Both the position numbers and the translations under genes were made by a program. The notes beneath the pieces were generated by a model that searched no databases, had not been told where the DNA came from, and saw only the letters and a list, made by a program, of their open reading frames with translations. From positions 1 to 64,000 of the forward strand of contig NZ_JABBXF010000063.1 in assembly GCF_013030945.1 (NCBI RefSeq): DNA of 64,000 nt. The letters are read 5' to 3'. Shown in pieces: positions 33,646 through 42,489 of this stretch; position 1 is the first letter of the stretch; every line of letters begins with the position of its first letter. This DNA comes from Streptomyces morookaense. Its GTDB lineage: Bacteria; Actinomycetota; Actinomycetes; Streptomycetales; Streptomycetaceae.

Positions 33646-34482
33646 ATGGCGAACTTCACCGCCGCTGACGTCAAGAAGCTCCGCGAGCAGACCGGCGCCG
33701 GCATGATGGACTGCAAGAAGGCGCTCGACGAGGCCGAGGGCAACCTCGAGAAGGCCATCGAGATCGTCCGCGTCAAGGGCCTGAAGGGCGTGGCCAAGCG
33801 CGAGAGCCGCACCACCGAGAACGGTGCGGTCGTCTCGAACATCGCCGACGACAACACCTCCGGTGTCATCGTCGAGCTCAAGTGCGAGACCGACTTCGTC
33901 GCCAAGGGCGAGAAGTTCGTGGCCGTCGCCGAGGCCCTGGCCGCCCACGTCGCCAAGACCGCTCCGGCCGACGTCGAGGCCCTGATGGCCTCCGAGATCG
34001 AGGCCGGCAAGACCGTCCAGGCGTTCGTGGACGAGGCCAACGCCACCCTCGGCGAGAAGATCGTCGTGGACCGCTTCGCCGCCTTCGCCGGCGGTTACGT
34101 CTCCGCGTACATGCACCGCACCGCCGCGGACCTGCCCCCGCAGGTCGGCGTGCTGGTCGAGCTGGACAAGGAGAACGCCGAGGTCGCCAAGGACGTCGCG
34201 CAGCACATCGCCGCCTTCGCGCCGAAGTTCCTCTCCCGCGACGCCATCCCGGCCGAGGTCGTGGACAACGAGCGCCGCATCGCCGAGGAGACCGCTCGCG
34301 CCGAGGGCAAGCCCGAGGCCGCCCTCCCGAAGATCGTCGAGGGTCGCGTCACCGGCTTCTTCAAGGAGCAGGTCCTGCTGGACCAGCCCTTCGCGAAGGA
34401 CAACAAGAAGACCGTCCAGAAGGTCCTGGACGAGGCCGGTGTCACGCTGAAGCGCTTCGCGCGCATCCGCGTCGGCGCCTGA
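33646..34482 (+). CDS. tsf: Elongation factor Ts
   Basis: A 278-residue guanine-nucleotide exchange factor for EF-Tu. The N-terminal module has VKKLREQTGAGMMDCKKALDEA. The core has KCETDFVAKGEKF and VGVLVELD, and the C-terminal module GFFKEQVLLDQPF, all family hallmarks. The ATG at 33646 follows AAGGAT. It is 172 bp after rpsB, with an intercistronic hairpin. Confidence 0.97.
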   Translation: MANFTAADVKKLREQTGAGMMDCKKALDEAEGNLEKAIEIVRVKGLKGVAKRESRTTENGAVVSNIADDNTSGVIVELKCETDFVAKGEKFVAVAEALAAHVAKTAPADVEALMASEIEAGKTVQAFVDEANATLGEKIVVDRFAAFAGGYVSAYMHRTAADLPPQVGVLVELDKENAEVAKDVAQHIAAFAPKFLSRDAIPAEVVDNERRIAEETARAEGKPEAALPKIVEGRVTGFFKEQVLLDQPFAKDNKKTVQKVLDEAGVTLKRFARIRVGA

Positions 34483-34569
34483 GCCGCCCGGCAGGGCAGC
34501 GAACGACCTGCGACCCGCTAGGGTCGTATGCAGCCGACCGTCCACCGGCCGGCCGCTGATGTGACGAGG

Positions 34570-34622
34570 AGGCCATTGCCGCAGAGGGATCCGAAGTGAA
34601 CCCGTCCGGCAATGGCCTTCTT
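34570..34622 (+). terminator. Hairpin between tsf and pyrH
   Basis: A perfect 12-bp stem, AGGCCATTGCCG (34570-34581) against 34607-34618, has a 25-nt loop and is followed by TCTTCGT. It ends 28 bp before pyrH, so it may terminate tsf transcripts or act as an attenuator in the pyrH leader. Confidence 0.55.
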
Positions 34623-34646
34623 CGTATGTGCACGAGGAGATTTCCA

Positions 34647-35423
34647 ATGAATCAGGGTGCGGACGCCACGCAGGCCGCCGACAACAGCGCCGTCAAGGCC
34701 GGTCGCCGCCGGTTCCTGCTGAAACTGTCAGGTGAGGCCTTCTCCGGCGGCGGCGGGCTCGGTGTCGACCCCGATGTCGTGCACGCCATCGCCCGTGAGA
34801 TCGCGGCCGTGGTCCGCGAGGGCTACGAGATCGCCGTCGTCATCGGCGGCGGCAACTTCTTCCGTGGCGCCGAGCTCCAGCAGCGCGGCATGGACCGGGC
34901 CCGCTCGGACTACATGGGCATGCTCGGCACCGTGATGAACTCCCTCGCCCTTCAGGACTTCCTGGTCAAGGAAGGCGTCGAGACGCGGGTGCAGACCGGC
35001 ATCACCATGGGCCAGGTCGCCGAGCCGTTCATCCCGCTGCGCGCCGTGCGCCACCTGGAGAAGGGCCGCGTCGTGATCTTCGGCGCGGGCATGGGCATGC
35101 CCTACTTCTCCACGGACACCACCGCCGCCCAGCGCGCCCTGGAGATCCACGCCGAGGCGATCCTCATGGGCAAGAACGGTGTCGACGGGATCTACGACGC
35201 CGACCCGAAGAAGAACCCCGACGCGGTGAAGTTCGACGCGCTGGAGTACGGCGAGGTGCTCGCCCGCGGCCTCAAGGTCGCCGACGCCACGGCCATCAGC
35301 CTGTGCATGGACAACAAGCTGCCGATCCTCGTCTTCGAGCTGCTCGCCGAGGGCAACATCGCCCGTGCGGTCAAGGGTGAGAAGATCGGCACGCTCGTGA
35401 GCGACCAGGGCTCGCGGGACTGA
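34647..35423 (+). CDS. pyrH: UMP kinase PyrH
   Basis: A 258-residue amino-acid-kinase-family enzyme that makes UDP from UMP. Motifs: RRFLLKLSGEAFSG (phosphate binding), VVIGGGNFFRGAELQQRGMDRARSDYMGML, and FGAGMGMPYFSTDTTAAQRA with DGIYDADPKKNPDA. The ATG at 34647 is set by GAGGAG (34634-34639). The N-terminus has about 20 extra polar residues. It is followed by frr and cdsA. Confidence 0.97.
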   Translation: MNQGADATQAADNSAVKAGRRRFLLKLSGEAFSGGGGLGVDPDVVHAIAREIAAVVREGYEIAVVIGGGNFFRGAELQQRGMDRARSDYMGMLGTVMNSLALQDFLVKEGVETRVQTGITMGQVAEPFIPLRAVRHLEKGRVVIFGAGMGMPYFSTDTTAAQRALEIHAEAILMGKNGVDGIYDADPKKNPDAVKFDALEYGEVLARGLKVADATAISLCMDNKLPILVFELLAEGNIARAVKGEKIGTLVSDQGSRD

Positions 35424-35602
35424 GAGCCCGCACGGCCGCCCGTACCGCCCGCCGACGGCCTCGGCGGGCCCGGGGCGGCAACTCCGTGCCGCGGGAAGAC
35501 CCTCGGCACGGGGATGGACAACTGCCTGCCGGTCGGACACCGTGCAGGAGAAGACGCGCGCAGGGGCGAGGCTCTGCTTACTGATAACACCAGGAGCAAG
35601 TG

Positions 35603-36160
35603 GTGATCGAAGAGATCCTCCTCGAGGCCGAGGAGAAGATGGAGAAGGCCGTTGTGGTCGCCAAGGAGGACTTCGCGGCGATCCGCACCGGGCGTGCGCA
35701 CCCCGCGATGTTCAACAAGATCGTGGCCGACTACTACGGTGCACTGACGCCGATCAACCAGCTGGCGTCGTTCTCGGTGCCCGAGCCGCGCATGGCCGTC
35801 GTCACGCCGTTCGACAAGAGCGCGCTGCGCAACATCGAGCAGGCGATCCGCGACTCCGACCTGGGTGTCAACCCGAGCAACGACGGCAACATCATCCGGG
35901 TGACGTTCCCCGAGCTGACCGAGCAGCGCCGCCGGGACTTCGTCAAGGTCGCCAAGACCAAGGCCGAGGACGCGAAGGTCTCGATCCGCTCCGTCCGCCG
36001 CAAGGCCAAGGACGCCCTGGACAAGCTCGTCAAGGACAAGGAGACCGGCGAGGACGAGGTGCGCCGCGCCGAGAAGGAGCTCGACGACACCACCGCGAAG
36101 TATGTCGCGCAGGTGGACGAGCTGCTCAAGCACAAGGAATCCGAGCTCCTCGAGGTCTGA
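35603..36160 (+). CDS. frr: Ribosome recycling factor
   Basis: A 185-residue tRNA-mimicking factor that splits post-termination ribosomes with EF-G. It has VVAKEDFAAIRTGRAHPAMF, the PEPRMAVVTPFDK hinge region, LGVNPSNDGNIIRVTFPELTE and the three-helix C-terminal bundle ending DELLKHKESELLEV. Two adjacent GTGs exist; 35603 is used because AGGAG (35592-35596) is then six bases away. The stop overlaps the cdsA ATG (TGATG). Confidence 0.97.
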   Translation: MIEEILLEAEEKMEKAVVVAKEDFAAIRTGRAHPAMFNKIVADYYGALTPINQLASFSVPEPRMAVVTPFDKSALRNIEQAIRDSDLGVNPSNDGNIIRVTFPELTEQRRRDFVKVAKTKAEDAKVSIRSVRRKAKDALDKLVKDKETGEDEVRRAEKELDDTTAKYVAQVDELLKHKESELLEV

Positions 36161-37239
36161 TGAACGACGCATCCTGGGGAGCTCCGCCGCATATGGGACA
36201 CCGGTGGTCCCCCGACGGGGGACCCGCCGGCCCGGCGGGTCCTCTGCACGAGGCGGGCGCGGCGGCGCAGACTCGCCCCATGCCCATCGTGCCCGACGCA
36301 GGCGGAGACCAGGACGACCGTGAGCAGGGTGCCGCTCATGTCGGCGGCCCCCTGTTCCGCGATGAACAGGAGCCCGACATCCGGCCGGAGGAGCCCGCCG
36401 CCCCGCAGGCGGCGCAGGCGGGGAAGAAGAGCGCAGGCCGCGACCTGCGGGCCGCGATAGGGGTCGGGATCGGCCTCGGCGCGGTCATCCTCGCCTCCCT
36501 GTTCGTCTACAAGCCCGTCTTCCTCGGCGTGATCGTGCTCGCCGTGGTGGTCGGGCTGTGGGAGCTGACCTCCCGGCTCGCGGAGCGGAAGGGCATCAGG
36601 GCCCCTCTGGTGCCGCTGGCGATCGGCGGCGCGGCGATGGTGGTCGCGGGCTACGTCAACGGTGCCGAGGGCGCCTGGGTGGCCATGGCCTTCACGGCGC
36701 TCGCGGTGCTCGTCTGGCGGATGACGGAACCGCCGGACGACTACCTCAAGGACGTCACGGCCGGCCTCTTCGCGGCCTTCTACGTGCCGTTCCTCGCCAC
36801 GTTCGTGGCGCTGATGCTGGCCGCGGGGGACGGCGCCTGGCGGGTGCTGACCTTCCTGATCCTCACGGTGGTCAGCGACACCGGTGCCTACGCGGTGGGC
36901 TGGCGGTTCGGCAAGCACAAGCTCGCGCCGCGCATCAGCCCCGGCAAGACCCGTGAAGGTCTGCTCGGCGCGGTGGCGTTCGCGATGGTGGCGGGCGCGC
37001 TGTGCATGCAGTTCCTGATCGACGACGGCGTCTGGTGGCAGGGCCTGCTGCTGGGCCTCGCCGTCGCGGTCAGCGCCACCCTGGGCGACCTGGGCGAGTC
37101 CATGATCAAGCGGGACCTCGGCATCAAGGACATGGGCGCCCTGCTGCCGGGCCACGGCGGGATCATGGACCGGCTGGACTCCCTGCTGCCGACCGCGCCG
37201 GTGGTCTGGCTGCTGATGGTGGTCTTCGTCGGCTCCTGA
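36160..37239 (+). CDS. cdsA: Phosphatidate cytidylyltransferase CdsA
   Basis: A 359-residue integral membrane enzyme that makes CDP-diacylglycerol from phosphatidic acid and CTP. A disordered N-terminus of about 95 residues (Pro/Gly/Glu-rich) precedes about eight membrane helices. The family signature SMIKRDLGIKDMGALLPGHG and on to GIMDR lies near the C-terminus. VSDTGAYAVGWRFGKHKL and SPGKTREG are the conserved metal/substrate region. It is translationally coupled to frr and ends at a strong terminator. Confidence 0.95.
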   Translation: MNDASWGAPPHMGHRWSPDGGPAGPAGPLHEAGAAAQTRPMPIVPDAGGDQDDREQGAAHVGGPLFRDEQEPDIRPEEPAAPQAAQAGKKSAGRDLRAAIGVGIGLGAVILASLFVYKPVFLGVIVLAVVVGLWELTSRLAERKGIRAPLVPLAIGGAAMVVAGYVNGAEGAWVAMAFTALAVLVWRMTEPPDDYLKDVTAGLFAAFYVPFLATFVALMLAAGDGAWRVLTFLILTVVSDTGAYAVGWRFGKHKLAPRISPGKTREGLLGAVAFAMVAGALCMQFLIDDGVWWQGLLLGLAVAVSATLGDLGESMIKRDLGIKDMGALLPGHGGIMDRLDSLLPTAPVVWLLMVVFVGS

Positions 37240-37265
37240 GCTGCTGAGCTGCACCTTTTGTTGTG

Positions 37266-37300
37266 CGGGGCCCGCCGTCCACGGACGGCGGGCCCCGTTC
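37266..37300 (+). terminator. Terminator of the pyrH-frr-cdsA unit
   Basis: A perfect stem of about 14-15 bp, from 37266 to 37297 (CGGGGCCCGCCGTC and its complement), has a 4-nt loop and is followed by TTCCGTTCGTCT. It lies 27 bp after cdsA and 30 bp before rlmN. Confidence 0.75.
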
Positions 37301-37326
37301 CGTTCGTCTGCGACACTGGAAGAACC

Positions 37327-38433
37327 ATGCCTAAGCCCGGAGAACTCACTTTCGTCGCCCCCCGCGGAGCCAAGAAGCCCCCGCGGCACCTTGCCGACCT
37401 CAGCCCCGCCGAACGCCGCGAGGCCGTCGCCGCGATCGGCGAGAAGCCGTTCCGCGCGAAGCAGCTGTCCCAGCACTACTTCGCCCGGTACGCGCACGAC
37501 CCGGAGGCATGGACCGACATCCCCGCCGCCGCGCGGGAGAAGCTCGCGAGCGAGCTGTTGCCGCAGCTGATGAGCGTGGTGCGGCACATCTCGTGCGACA
37601 ACGACACCACCCGCAAGACTCTCTGGCGGCTGCACGACGGCAAGCTCGTCGAGTCGGTGCTGATGCGCTACCCCGACCGCGTCACCATGTGCATCAGCTC
37701 CCAGGCGGGCTGCGGCATGAACTGCCCGTTCTGCGCGACCGGCCAGGCCGGTCTGGAGCGCAACCTGTCCACCGCCGAGATCGTGCACCAGATCGTGGAC
37801 GGCATGCGCGCACTGCGCGACGGCGAGGTGCCCGGAGGCCCGGCGCGGCTGTCCAACATCGTCTTCATGGGCATGGGCGAGCCGCTCGCCAACTACAACC
37901 GCGTGGTCGGCGCCATCCGCCGGCTCACCGACCCGGAGCCGGACGGCCTCGGGCTGTCCCAGCGCGGCATCACGGTCTCCACGGTCGGCCTGGTGCCCGC
38001 GATGCACCGGTTCGCGGACGAGGGCTTCAAGTGCCGCCTCGCGGTCTCGTTGCACGCCCCCGACGACGAGCTGCGCGACACCCTGGTGCCGGTCAACACC
38101 CGCTGGAAGGTCCGCGAGGTCCTGGACGCCGCCTGGGAGTACGCGGAGAAGTCCGGCCGCCGGATCTCCATCGAATACGCCCTGATCCGGGACATCAACG
38201 ACCAGGCGTGGCGCGGCGACCTCCTGGGCAGGCTCCTCAAGGGCAAGCGGGTGCACGTCAACCTGATCCCCCTCAACCCCACCCCGGGGTCGAAGTGGAC
38301 GGCCTCCCGCCCCGAGGACGAGCGGGCCTTCGTCGCGGCGATCGCCGCGCACGGCGTGCCCGTCACCGTCCGGGACACCCGCGGCCAGGAGATCGACGGA
38401 GCCTGCGGCCAGCTCGCCGCCACCGAGCGCTGA
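37327..38433 (+). CDS. rlmN: 23S rRNA/tRNA adenine-C2 methyltransferase RlmN
   Basis: A 368-residue radical-SAM enzyme that makes m2A2503 in 23S rRNA and m2A37 in some tRNAs. The CxxxCxxC cluster motif is in CGMNCPFCATGQAGLERNL (about residues 130-137). Also present are SNIVFMGMGEPLANYN, LAVSLHAPDDELRD and VNLIPLNPTPGS. The C-terminal catalytic Cys is in EIDGACGQL. ATG at 37327. The gene sits alone between two terminator or leader elements. Confidence 0.96.
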   Translation: MPKPGELTFVAPRGAKKPPRHLADLSPAERREAVAAIGEKPFRAKQLSQHYFARYAHDPEAWTDIPAAAREKLASELLPQLMSVVRHISCDNDTTRKTLWRLHDGKLVESVLMRYPDRVTMCISSQAGCGMNCPFCATGQAGLERNLSTAEIVHQIVDGMRALRDGEVPGGPARLSNIVFMGMGEPLANYNRVVGAIRRLTDPEPDGLGLSQRGITVSTVGLVPAMHRFADEGFKCRLAVSLHAPDDELRDTLVPVNTRWKVREVLDAAWEYAEKSGRRISIEYALIRDINDQAWRGDLLGRLLKGKRVHVNLIPLNPTPGSKWTASRPEDERAFVAAIAAHGVPVTVRDTRGQEIDGACGQLAATER

Positions 38434-38480
38434 GCCCGGCTGGTACTGTCCATCTGCATCATTCGCACAAATGAACATCC

Positions 38481-38565
38481 GACAGGGGAGCGCACACAGC
38501 GCTGAGAGTGCGGCACGGCCCGCAGACCCTCGGACCTGATCCGGTTAGTACCGGCGTAGGGAGTC
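38481..38565 (+). promoter_or_regulatory. TPP (THI-box) riboswitch controlling the thiamine ABC importer
   Basis: The conserved aptamer strings appear in order: GGGGAGC (38485-38491), GCTGAGAGTG (38501-38510), ACCCTCGGACCTGATCCGG (38526-38544), TAGTACCGGCGTAGGGA (38547-38563). The Shine-Dalgarno AGGGAG (38558-38563) of thiB lies inside the aptamer's 3' strand, 11 bases before the ATG. TPP binding should therefore hide it directly and repress translation. Confidence 0.95.
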
Positions 38566-38574
38566 AGCTCGACC

Positions 38575-39684
38575 ATGAACACCACCCTCCGGCGTGCCCT
38601 CGGGGCCGCCCTCGTCGGCGTGCTCGGCCTGCCCGCGCTCGCCGCGTGCGGCGGCTCCGGCAGCTCGAAGAACTCCGAGTCGTCGGGCGGCAAGGGCGAC
38701 AAGACCGTCACCCTCGTCTCGCACGACTCCTTCGCCGCCTCGGACTCCGTGCTCAAGGAGTTCACGCAGCAGACCGGTTACACGGTCAAGGTGCTCAAGA
38801 GCGGCGACGCGGGCCAGGCCGTCAACCAGGCCATCCTCTCCAAGAGCCACCCGCAGGGCGACGTCTTCTTCGGCGTCGACAACACGCTGCTCTCGCGGGC
38901 GCTGGACAACGGGCTGTTCACCTCGTATCAGGCCAAGGGCCTGGACCGGGTCCCCGGCGACCTCCAGCTCGACGCCGCGCAGCACCGTGTCACGCCCATC
39001 GACACCGGCGACATCTGCGTCAACTACGACCGCGCCTACTTCGCCGACCACAAGCTGGCCCCGCCGCAGACGCTCGACGACCTGGTCAAGCCGGAGTACA
39101 AGAACCTCCTCGTCACCGAGAACTCCGCCACTTCCTCCCCGGGCCTCGCCTTCCAGCTCGCCACCATCGCCAAGTTCGGCGACGACGGCTGGCAGGACTA
39201 CTGGAAGAAGCTCAAGGACAACAACGTCGAGGTCGTCGACGGCTGGGAGCAGGCGTACAACAGCCGCTTCTCCGGTTCCGCCGCCGGAAAGAAGGCCAAG
39301 GGCGACAAGCCGCTCGTCGTCTCCTACGCCTCCAGCCCGCCGGCCGAGGTGCTCGACATGAAGCCGCAGCCGGACCCCAAGGACGCCCCGACCGGCGTCG
39401 CGACCGGCACGTGCTTCCGGCAGACCGAGTTCGCCGGGCTGCTCAAGGGCGCGAAGAACCCCGACGGCGGCAAGGCCCTCATCGACTTCCTGCTGAGCAA
39501 GACGTTCCAGGAGGACATGCCGCTCCAGATGTTCGTCAAGCCGGCGAACCAGGACGCCAAGCTGCCCGAGGTGTTCACCAAGTACGGTGCGCAGATCGAC
39601 AGTTCGGCCACCGTCGACCCGCAGAAGATCGCCAAGAACCGTGACCAGTGGGTCAAGGCATGGTCCTCGCTCGTCCTGAAGTAG
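38575..39684 (+). CDS. thiB: Thiamine ABC importer, substrate-binding lipoprotein
   Basis: A 369-residue periplasmic-binding-type lipoprotein. The lipobox LPALAACGG puts the lipidated Cys at residue 25, followed by a Ser/Gly/Lys linker. The mature part contains VTLVSHDSFAASDSVLKEF, GDVFFGVDNTLLSRAL, NYDRAYFADHKL and LVVSYASSPPAEVL, typical of the thiamine/iron family of binding proteins. The TPP riboswitch immediately upstream assigns thiamine, TPP or a precursor as substrate. It is first in thiB-thiP-thiQ. Confidence 0.93.
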   Translation: MNTTLRRALGAALVGVLGLPALAACGGSGSSKNSESSGGKGDKTVTLVSHDSFAASDSVLKEFTQQTGYTVKVLKSGDAGQAVNQAILSKSHPQGDVFFGVDNTLLSRALDNGLFTSYQAKGLDRVPGDLQLDAAQHRVTPIDTGDICVNYDRAYFADHKLAPPQTLDDLVKPEYKNLLVTENSATSSPGLAFQLATIAKFGDDGWQDYWKKLKDNNVEVVDGWEQAYNSRFSGSAAGKKAKGDKPLVVSYASSPPAEVLDMKPQPDPKDAPTGVATGTCFRQTEFAGLLKGAKNPDGGKALIDFLLSKTFQEDMPLQMFVKPANQDAKLPEVFTKYGAQIDSSATVDPQKIAKNRDQWVKAWSSLVLK

Positions 39685-41396
39685 ACCGTTCTGAAGCGAC
39701 AGACCGTCCCGAGGTGACCGCGCGGGACGCCGAAAAGGCGTCCCGTGCGACCGTCCGGCCGACGGCCGTGCGGCTCGGTCTGATGGCTCTGCCGCTCGCT
39801 TTCTTCGGGGTCTTCTTCGCCTTTCCCGTCGCCTCGATCGTCTCCCGGGGACTGAAGAGCGACGGGCAGTGGCAGTTCGGCCGGATCGGCGAGGTGCTCG
39901 CCGATCCGGAGACCGGCCACGTTCTGTGGTTCACCACGTGGCAGGCCGCCGCCTCCACAGCCCTCACGCTCGCACTCGCGTTGCCCGGCGCGTATGTCTT
40001 CGCGCGTTTCGACTTCCCCGGCAAGCAGCTGCTGCGGGCCGTGGTCACCGTTCCGTTCGTGCTGCCGACCGTTGTCGTCGGCTCGGCCTTCCTGGCGCTG
40101 CTGGGGCACGGCGGACTGCTGGACGAGTGGTGGGGCATCCGCCTGGACACCACGGTCTGGGCGATCCTCGTCGCCCACGTCTTCTTCAACTACGCCGTGG
40201 TCGTACGGACCGTCGGCGGTCTGTGGGCCCAGCTCGACCCCCGCCAGGAAGAGGCCGCCCGCGTGCTCGGCGCGGGCCGCCTGGCCGCCTGGCGGCGTGT
40301 GACGCTGCCCGCGCTCGCGCCGGCCGTCGCGGCGGCGGCGCTGATGGTCTTCCTGTTCACCTTCACCTCCTTCGGCGTCGTCCAGATCCTCGGCGGACCG
40401 CGCTACGCCACGCTCGAGGTGGAGATCTACCAGCAGACCGCACAACTGCTGGACCTGCCCACGGCCGCGGTGCTCACCCTGCTGCAGTTCCTGGCCGTGG
40501 CCCTGCTGCTCGCGGTGCACGCCCGGACCGTGCGCCGGCGCGAGGCCACCCTGCGGCTGGTGAGTGCGGCACGGACCGCGCGCCGCCCGCAGGGAGCGGG
40601 GCAGTGGGCCCTGCTGGCCGCGGTCCTGGGCACGGTCGTCCTGCTGGTGCTCGTACCGCTCGCCGTCCTCGTCCTGCGCTCCTTCGACGGGCCCGACGGC
40701 TACGGGCTCGCCTTCTACCGCGCCCTCGCCTCCGCGGGCGACAACGGCGGCACCTTCGTCGTCGCCCCGCTGGAGGCCATCGGGAACTCCGCGGCCTACG
40801 GGCTGGCCGCCACCGCCCTCGCCGTCGTCGTCGGCGGTCTCGCCGCCGCGGCGCTCACCCGGCGGGAGGGCAGACTCGTCCGCGGTTTCGACGCCCTGCT
40901 GATGCTGCCGCTGGGCACCTCGGCCGTCACCGTCGGATTCGGCTTCCTCATCAGCCTCGACGAACCCCCGCTGGACCTGCGGACGTCCTGGATCCTGGTG
41001 CCGCTGGCCCAGGCGCTGGTGGGCGTGCCCTTCGTCGTACGGACCATGCTGCCGGTCCTGCGCGCGGTCGACCACCGGCTGCGCGAGGCCGCCGCCGTGC
41101 TGGGCGCCTCGCCGCTGCGGGCGTGGCGCGAGGTCGATCTGCCGCTGGTGGGACGGGCGTTGGCGGTCGCGGCGGGCTTCGCCTTCGCCGTGTCGCTGGG
41201 CGAGTTCGGGGCGACCGTCTTCATCGCCCGCCCCGACAGCCCGACGCTTCCGGTGGCCGTGGCCCGGCTGCTCGGCCGTCCCGGTGAGCTCAACTACGGG
41301 CAGGCGATGGCCCTCAGCACGATCCTGATGCTGGTCTGCGCCGCGGCGCTGCTGGTGCTGGAACGCCTGCGCACCGACCGTACGGGAGAGTTCTGA
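39660..41396 (+). CDS. thiP: Thiamine ABC importer, permease
   Basis: About 578 residues with roughly 12 membrane helices. It is a fused double permease with two binding-protein-dependent transport loops of the EAA type: EEAARVLGAGRLAAWRRVTLP in the first half and REAAAVLGASPLRAWREVDLP in the second. This is the usual ThiP architecture. The ATG at 39660 overlaps the thiB end by 25 bp; a GTG at 39648 is possible. Its stop overlaps the thiQ ATG. Confidence 0.9.
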   Translation: MVLARPEVDRSEATDRPEVTARDAEKASRATVRPTAVRLGLMALPLAFFGVFFAFPVASIVSRGLKSDGQWQFGRIGEVLADPETGHVLWFTTWQAAASTALTLALALPGAYVFARFDFPGKQLLRAVVTVPFVLPTVVVGSAFLALLGHGGLLDEWWGIRLDTTVWAILVAHVFFNYAVVVRTVGGLWAQLDPRQEEAARVLGAGRLAAWRRVTLPALAPAVAAAALMVFLFTFTSFGVVQILGGPRYATLEVEIYQQTAQLLDLPTAAVLTLLQFLAVALLLAVHARTVRRREATLRLVSAARTARRPQGAGQWALLAAVLGTVVLLVLVPLAVLVLRSFDGPDGYGLAFYRALASAGDNGGTFVVAPLEAIGNSAAYGLAATALAVVVGGLAAAALTRREGRLVRGFDALLMLPLGTSAVTVGFGFLISLDEPPLDLRTSWILVPLAQALVGVPFVVRTMLPVLRAVDHRLREAAAVLGASPLRAWREVDLPLVGRALAVAAGFAFAVSLGEFGATVFIARPDSPTLPVAVARLLGRPGELNYGQAMALSTILMLVCAAALLVLERLRTDRTGEF

Positions 41397-42418
41397 TGTC
41401 CATGCTGCGACTCGACGGCGTGACCGTCCGCTTCGGCGAGCGTGCGGTGCTGGACGCCGTGGACCTCGACGTCGCCGAGCACGAGACCGTCTGCGTGCTC
41501 GGGCCGAGCGGCAGCGGCAAGTCCACGCTGCTGCGGGTCGTCGCCGGGCTGCAACGCCCGGACGCCGGGCGGGTGTTCCTCGCGGGCGAGGACCAGGGCG
41601 GCGTGCCCGTCCACAAGCGCGGCGTGGGCCTGATGTTCCAGGACCACCAGCTGTTCCCGCAGCGGGACGTCGCGGGCAACGTCGGCTTCGGCCTGCGCAT
41701 GCGCAGGGCCGGGCGGGCGGAGACGGAGCGCAGGGTTGCCGCGCTGCTCGACCTCGTGGGGCTGCCGAATGCGCAGCGGCGCGCGGTGGCGGCGCTGTCC
41801 GGCGGCGAACAGCAGCGCGTCGCCCTGGCGCGGGCCCTCGCGCCGGAGCCGCGGCTGCTGATGCTGGACGAACCGCTCGGCCAGCTCGACAGGGGCCTGC
41901 GCGAGCGGTTGGTGGCCGAACTGCGCGAGCTGTTCCGCCGGTTGGGGACGACCGTGCTGGCCGTCACACACGACCAGGGCGAGGCCTTCGCGCTGGCCGA
42001 CCGGGTGGTGGTGATGCGCGACGGGCGCATCGCGCAGTCGGGGACCCCGCTGGAGGTGTGGCAGCGGCCGGCGTCGGAGTTCGTGGCACGCTTCCTCGGT
42101 TTCGACAACATCGTCGAGGCGACGGTGAGCGGGGAGCGGGCCGACACGGTGTGGGGCCGGGTGCCGGTGCCGGCGGGGACGCCGGGCGGTGTGTGCCGGG
42201 TGCTGGTGCGGCCGGCCGGGGTCCGGCTCGGTGCCGTGGGGGAGGGGGTGCCGTGCGGGGTGGTTTCGCGGACGTTCCGCGGGGACCATGTGGCCGTGCG
42301 GCTGCGGCCGGATGCGGGGCCGGAGCTGGAGGCGGTGTGCCGGCTCGGCGAGGCGCCGGAACCCGCTGCGCGGGTGGGGGTGCGGTTCGATGCGGCCGAG
42401 GTGGTCGTCCTCCGCTGA
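41396..42418 (+). CDS. thiQ: Thiamine ABC importer, ATP-binding protein
   Basis: A 340-residue ABC ATPase. Walker A is GPSGSGKSTLLR (about 35-46), Q-loop MFQDHQLFP, signature LSGGEQQRVALARAL, Walker B LLMLDEPLGQLD, and H-loop VTHDQGEA. All are intact. The C-terminal ~100 residues form a TOBE-like domain. It overlaps thiP by one base (TGATG). A second ATG two codons later is also possible. The operon ends at the 42428-42446 hairpin. Confidence 0.92.
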   Translation: MSMLRLDGVTVRFGERAVLDAVDLDVAEHETVCVLGPSGSGKSTLLRVVAGLQRPDAGRVFLAGEDQGGVPVHKRGVGLMFQDHQLFPQRDVAGNVGFGLRMRRAGRAETERRVAALLDLVGLPNAQRRAVAALSGGEQQRVALARALAPEPRLLMLDEPLGQLDRGLRERLVAELRELFRRLGTTVLAVTHDQGEAFALADRVVVMRDGRIAQSGTPLEVWQRPASEFVARFLGFDNIVEATVSGERADTVWGRVPVPAGTPGGVCRVLVRPAGVRLGAVGEGVPCGVVSRTFRGDHVAVRLRPDAGPELEAVCRLGEAPEPAARVGVRFDAAEVVVLR

Positions 42419-42427
42419 GGCCGTGAG

Positions 42428-42446
42428 CCGGGGGCTTCGCCCCCGG
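42428..42446. terminator. Bidirectional terminator between thiQ and the DMT-family gene
   Basis: A 7-bp perfect stem, CCGGGGG (42428-42434) against 42440-42446, has a CTTCG loop. A competing outer pairing is possible with CCCCCGG at 42449-42455. It lies 9 bp after thiQ and between convergent genes. Confidence 0.55.
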
Positions 42447-42489
42447 ACCCCCGGTTCTCACCCGCCCGCCCACCCGATTGCCCCGAACG

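Noticed and set aside
34596..34646. GTG at 34596 as an extended pyrH start
   Set aside because: It lies in the loop of the tsf/pyrH hairpin and would add 17 residues. The ATG at 34647 has a clear GAGGAG.
35734..38478. Minus-strand open frame of about 914 codons across frr, cdsA and rlmN
   Set aside because: Same cause: the mirror of high-GC3 genes with clear motifs on the plus strand. It has no ribosome site or recognisable domain.
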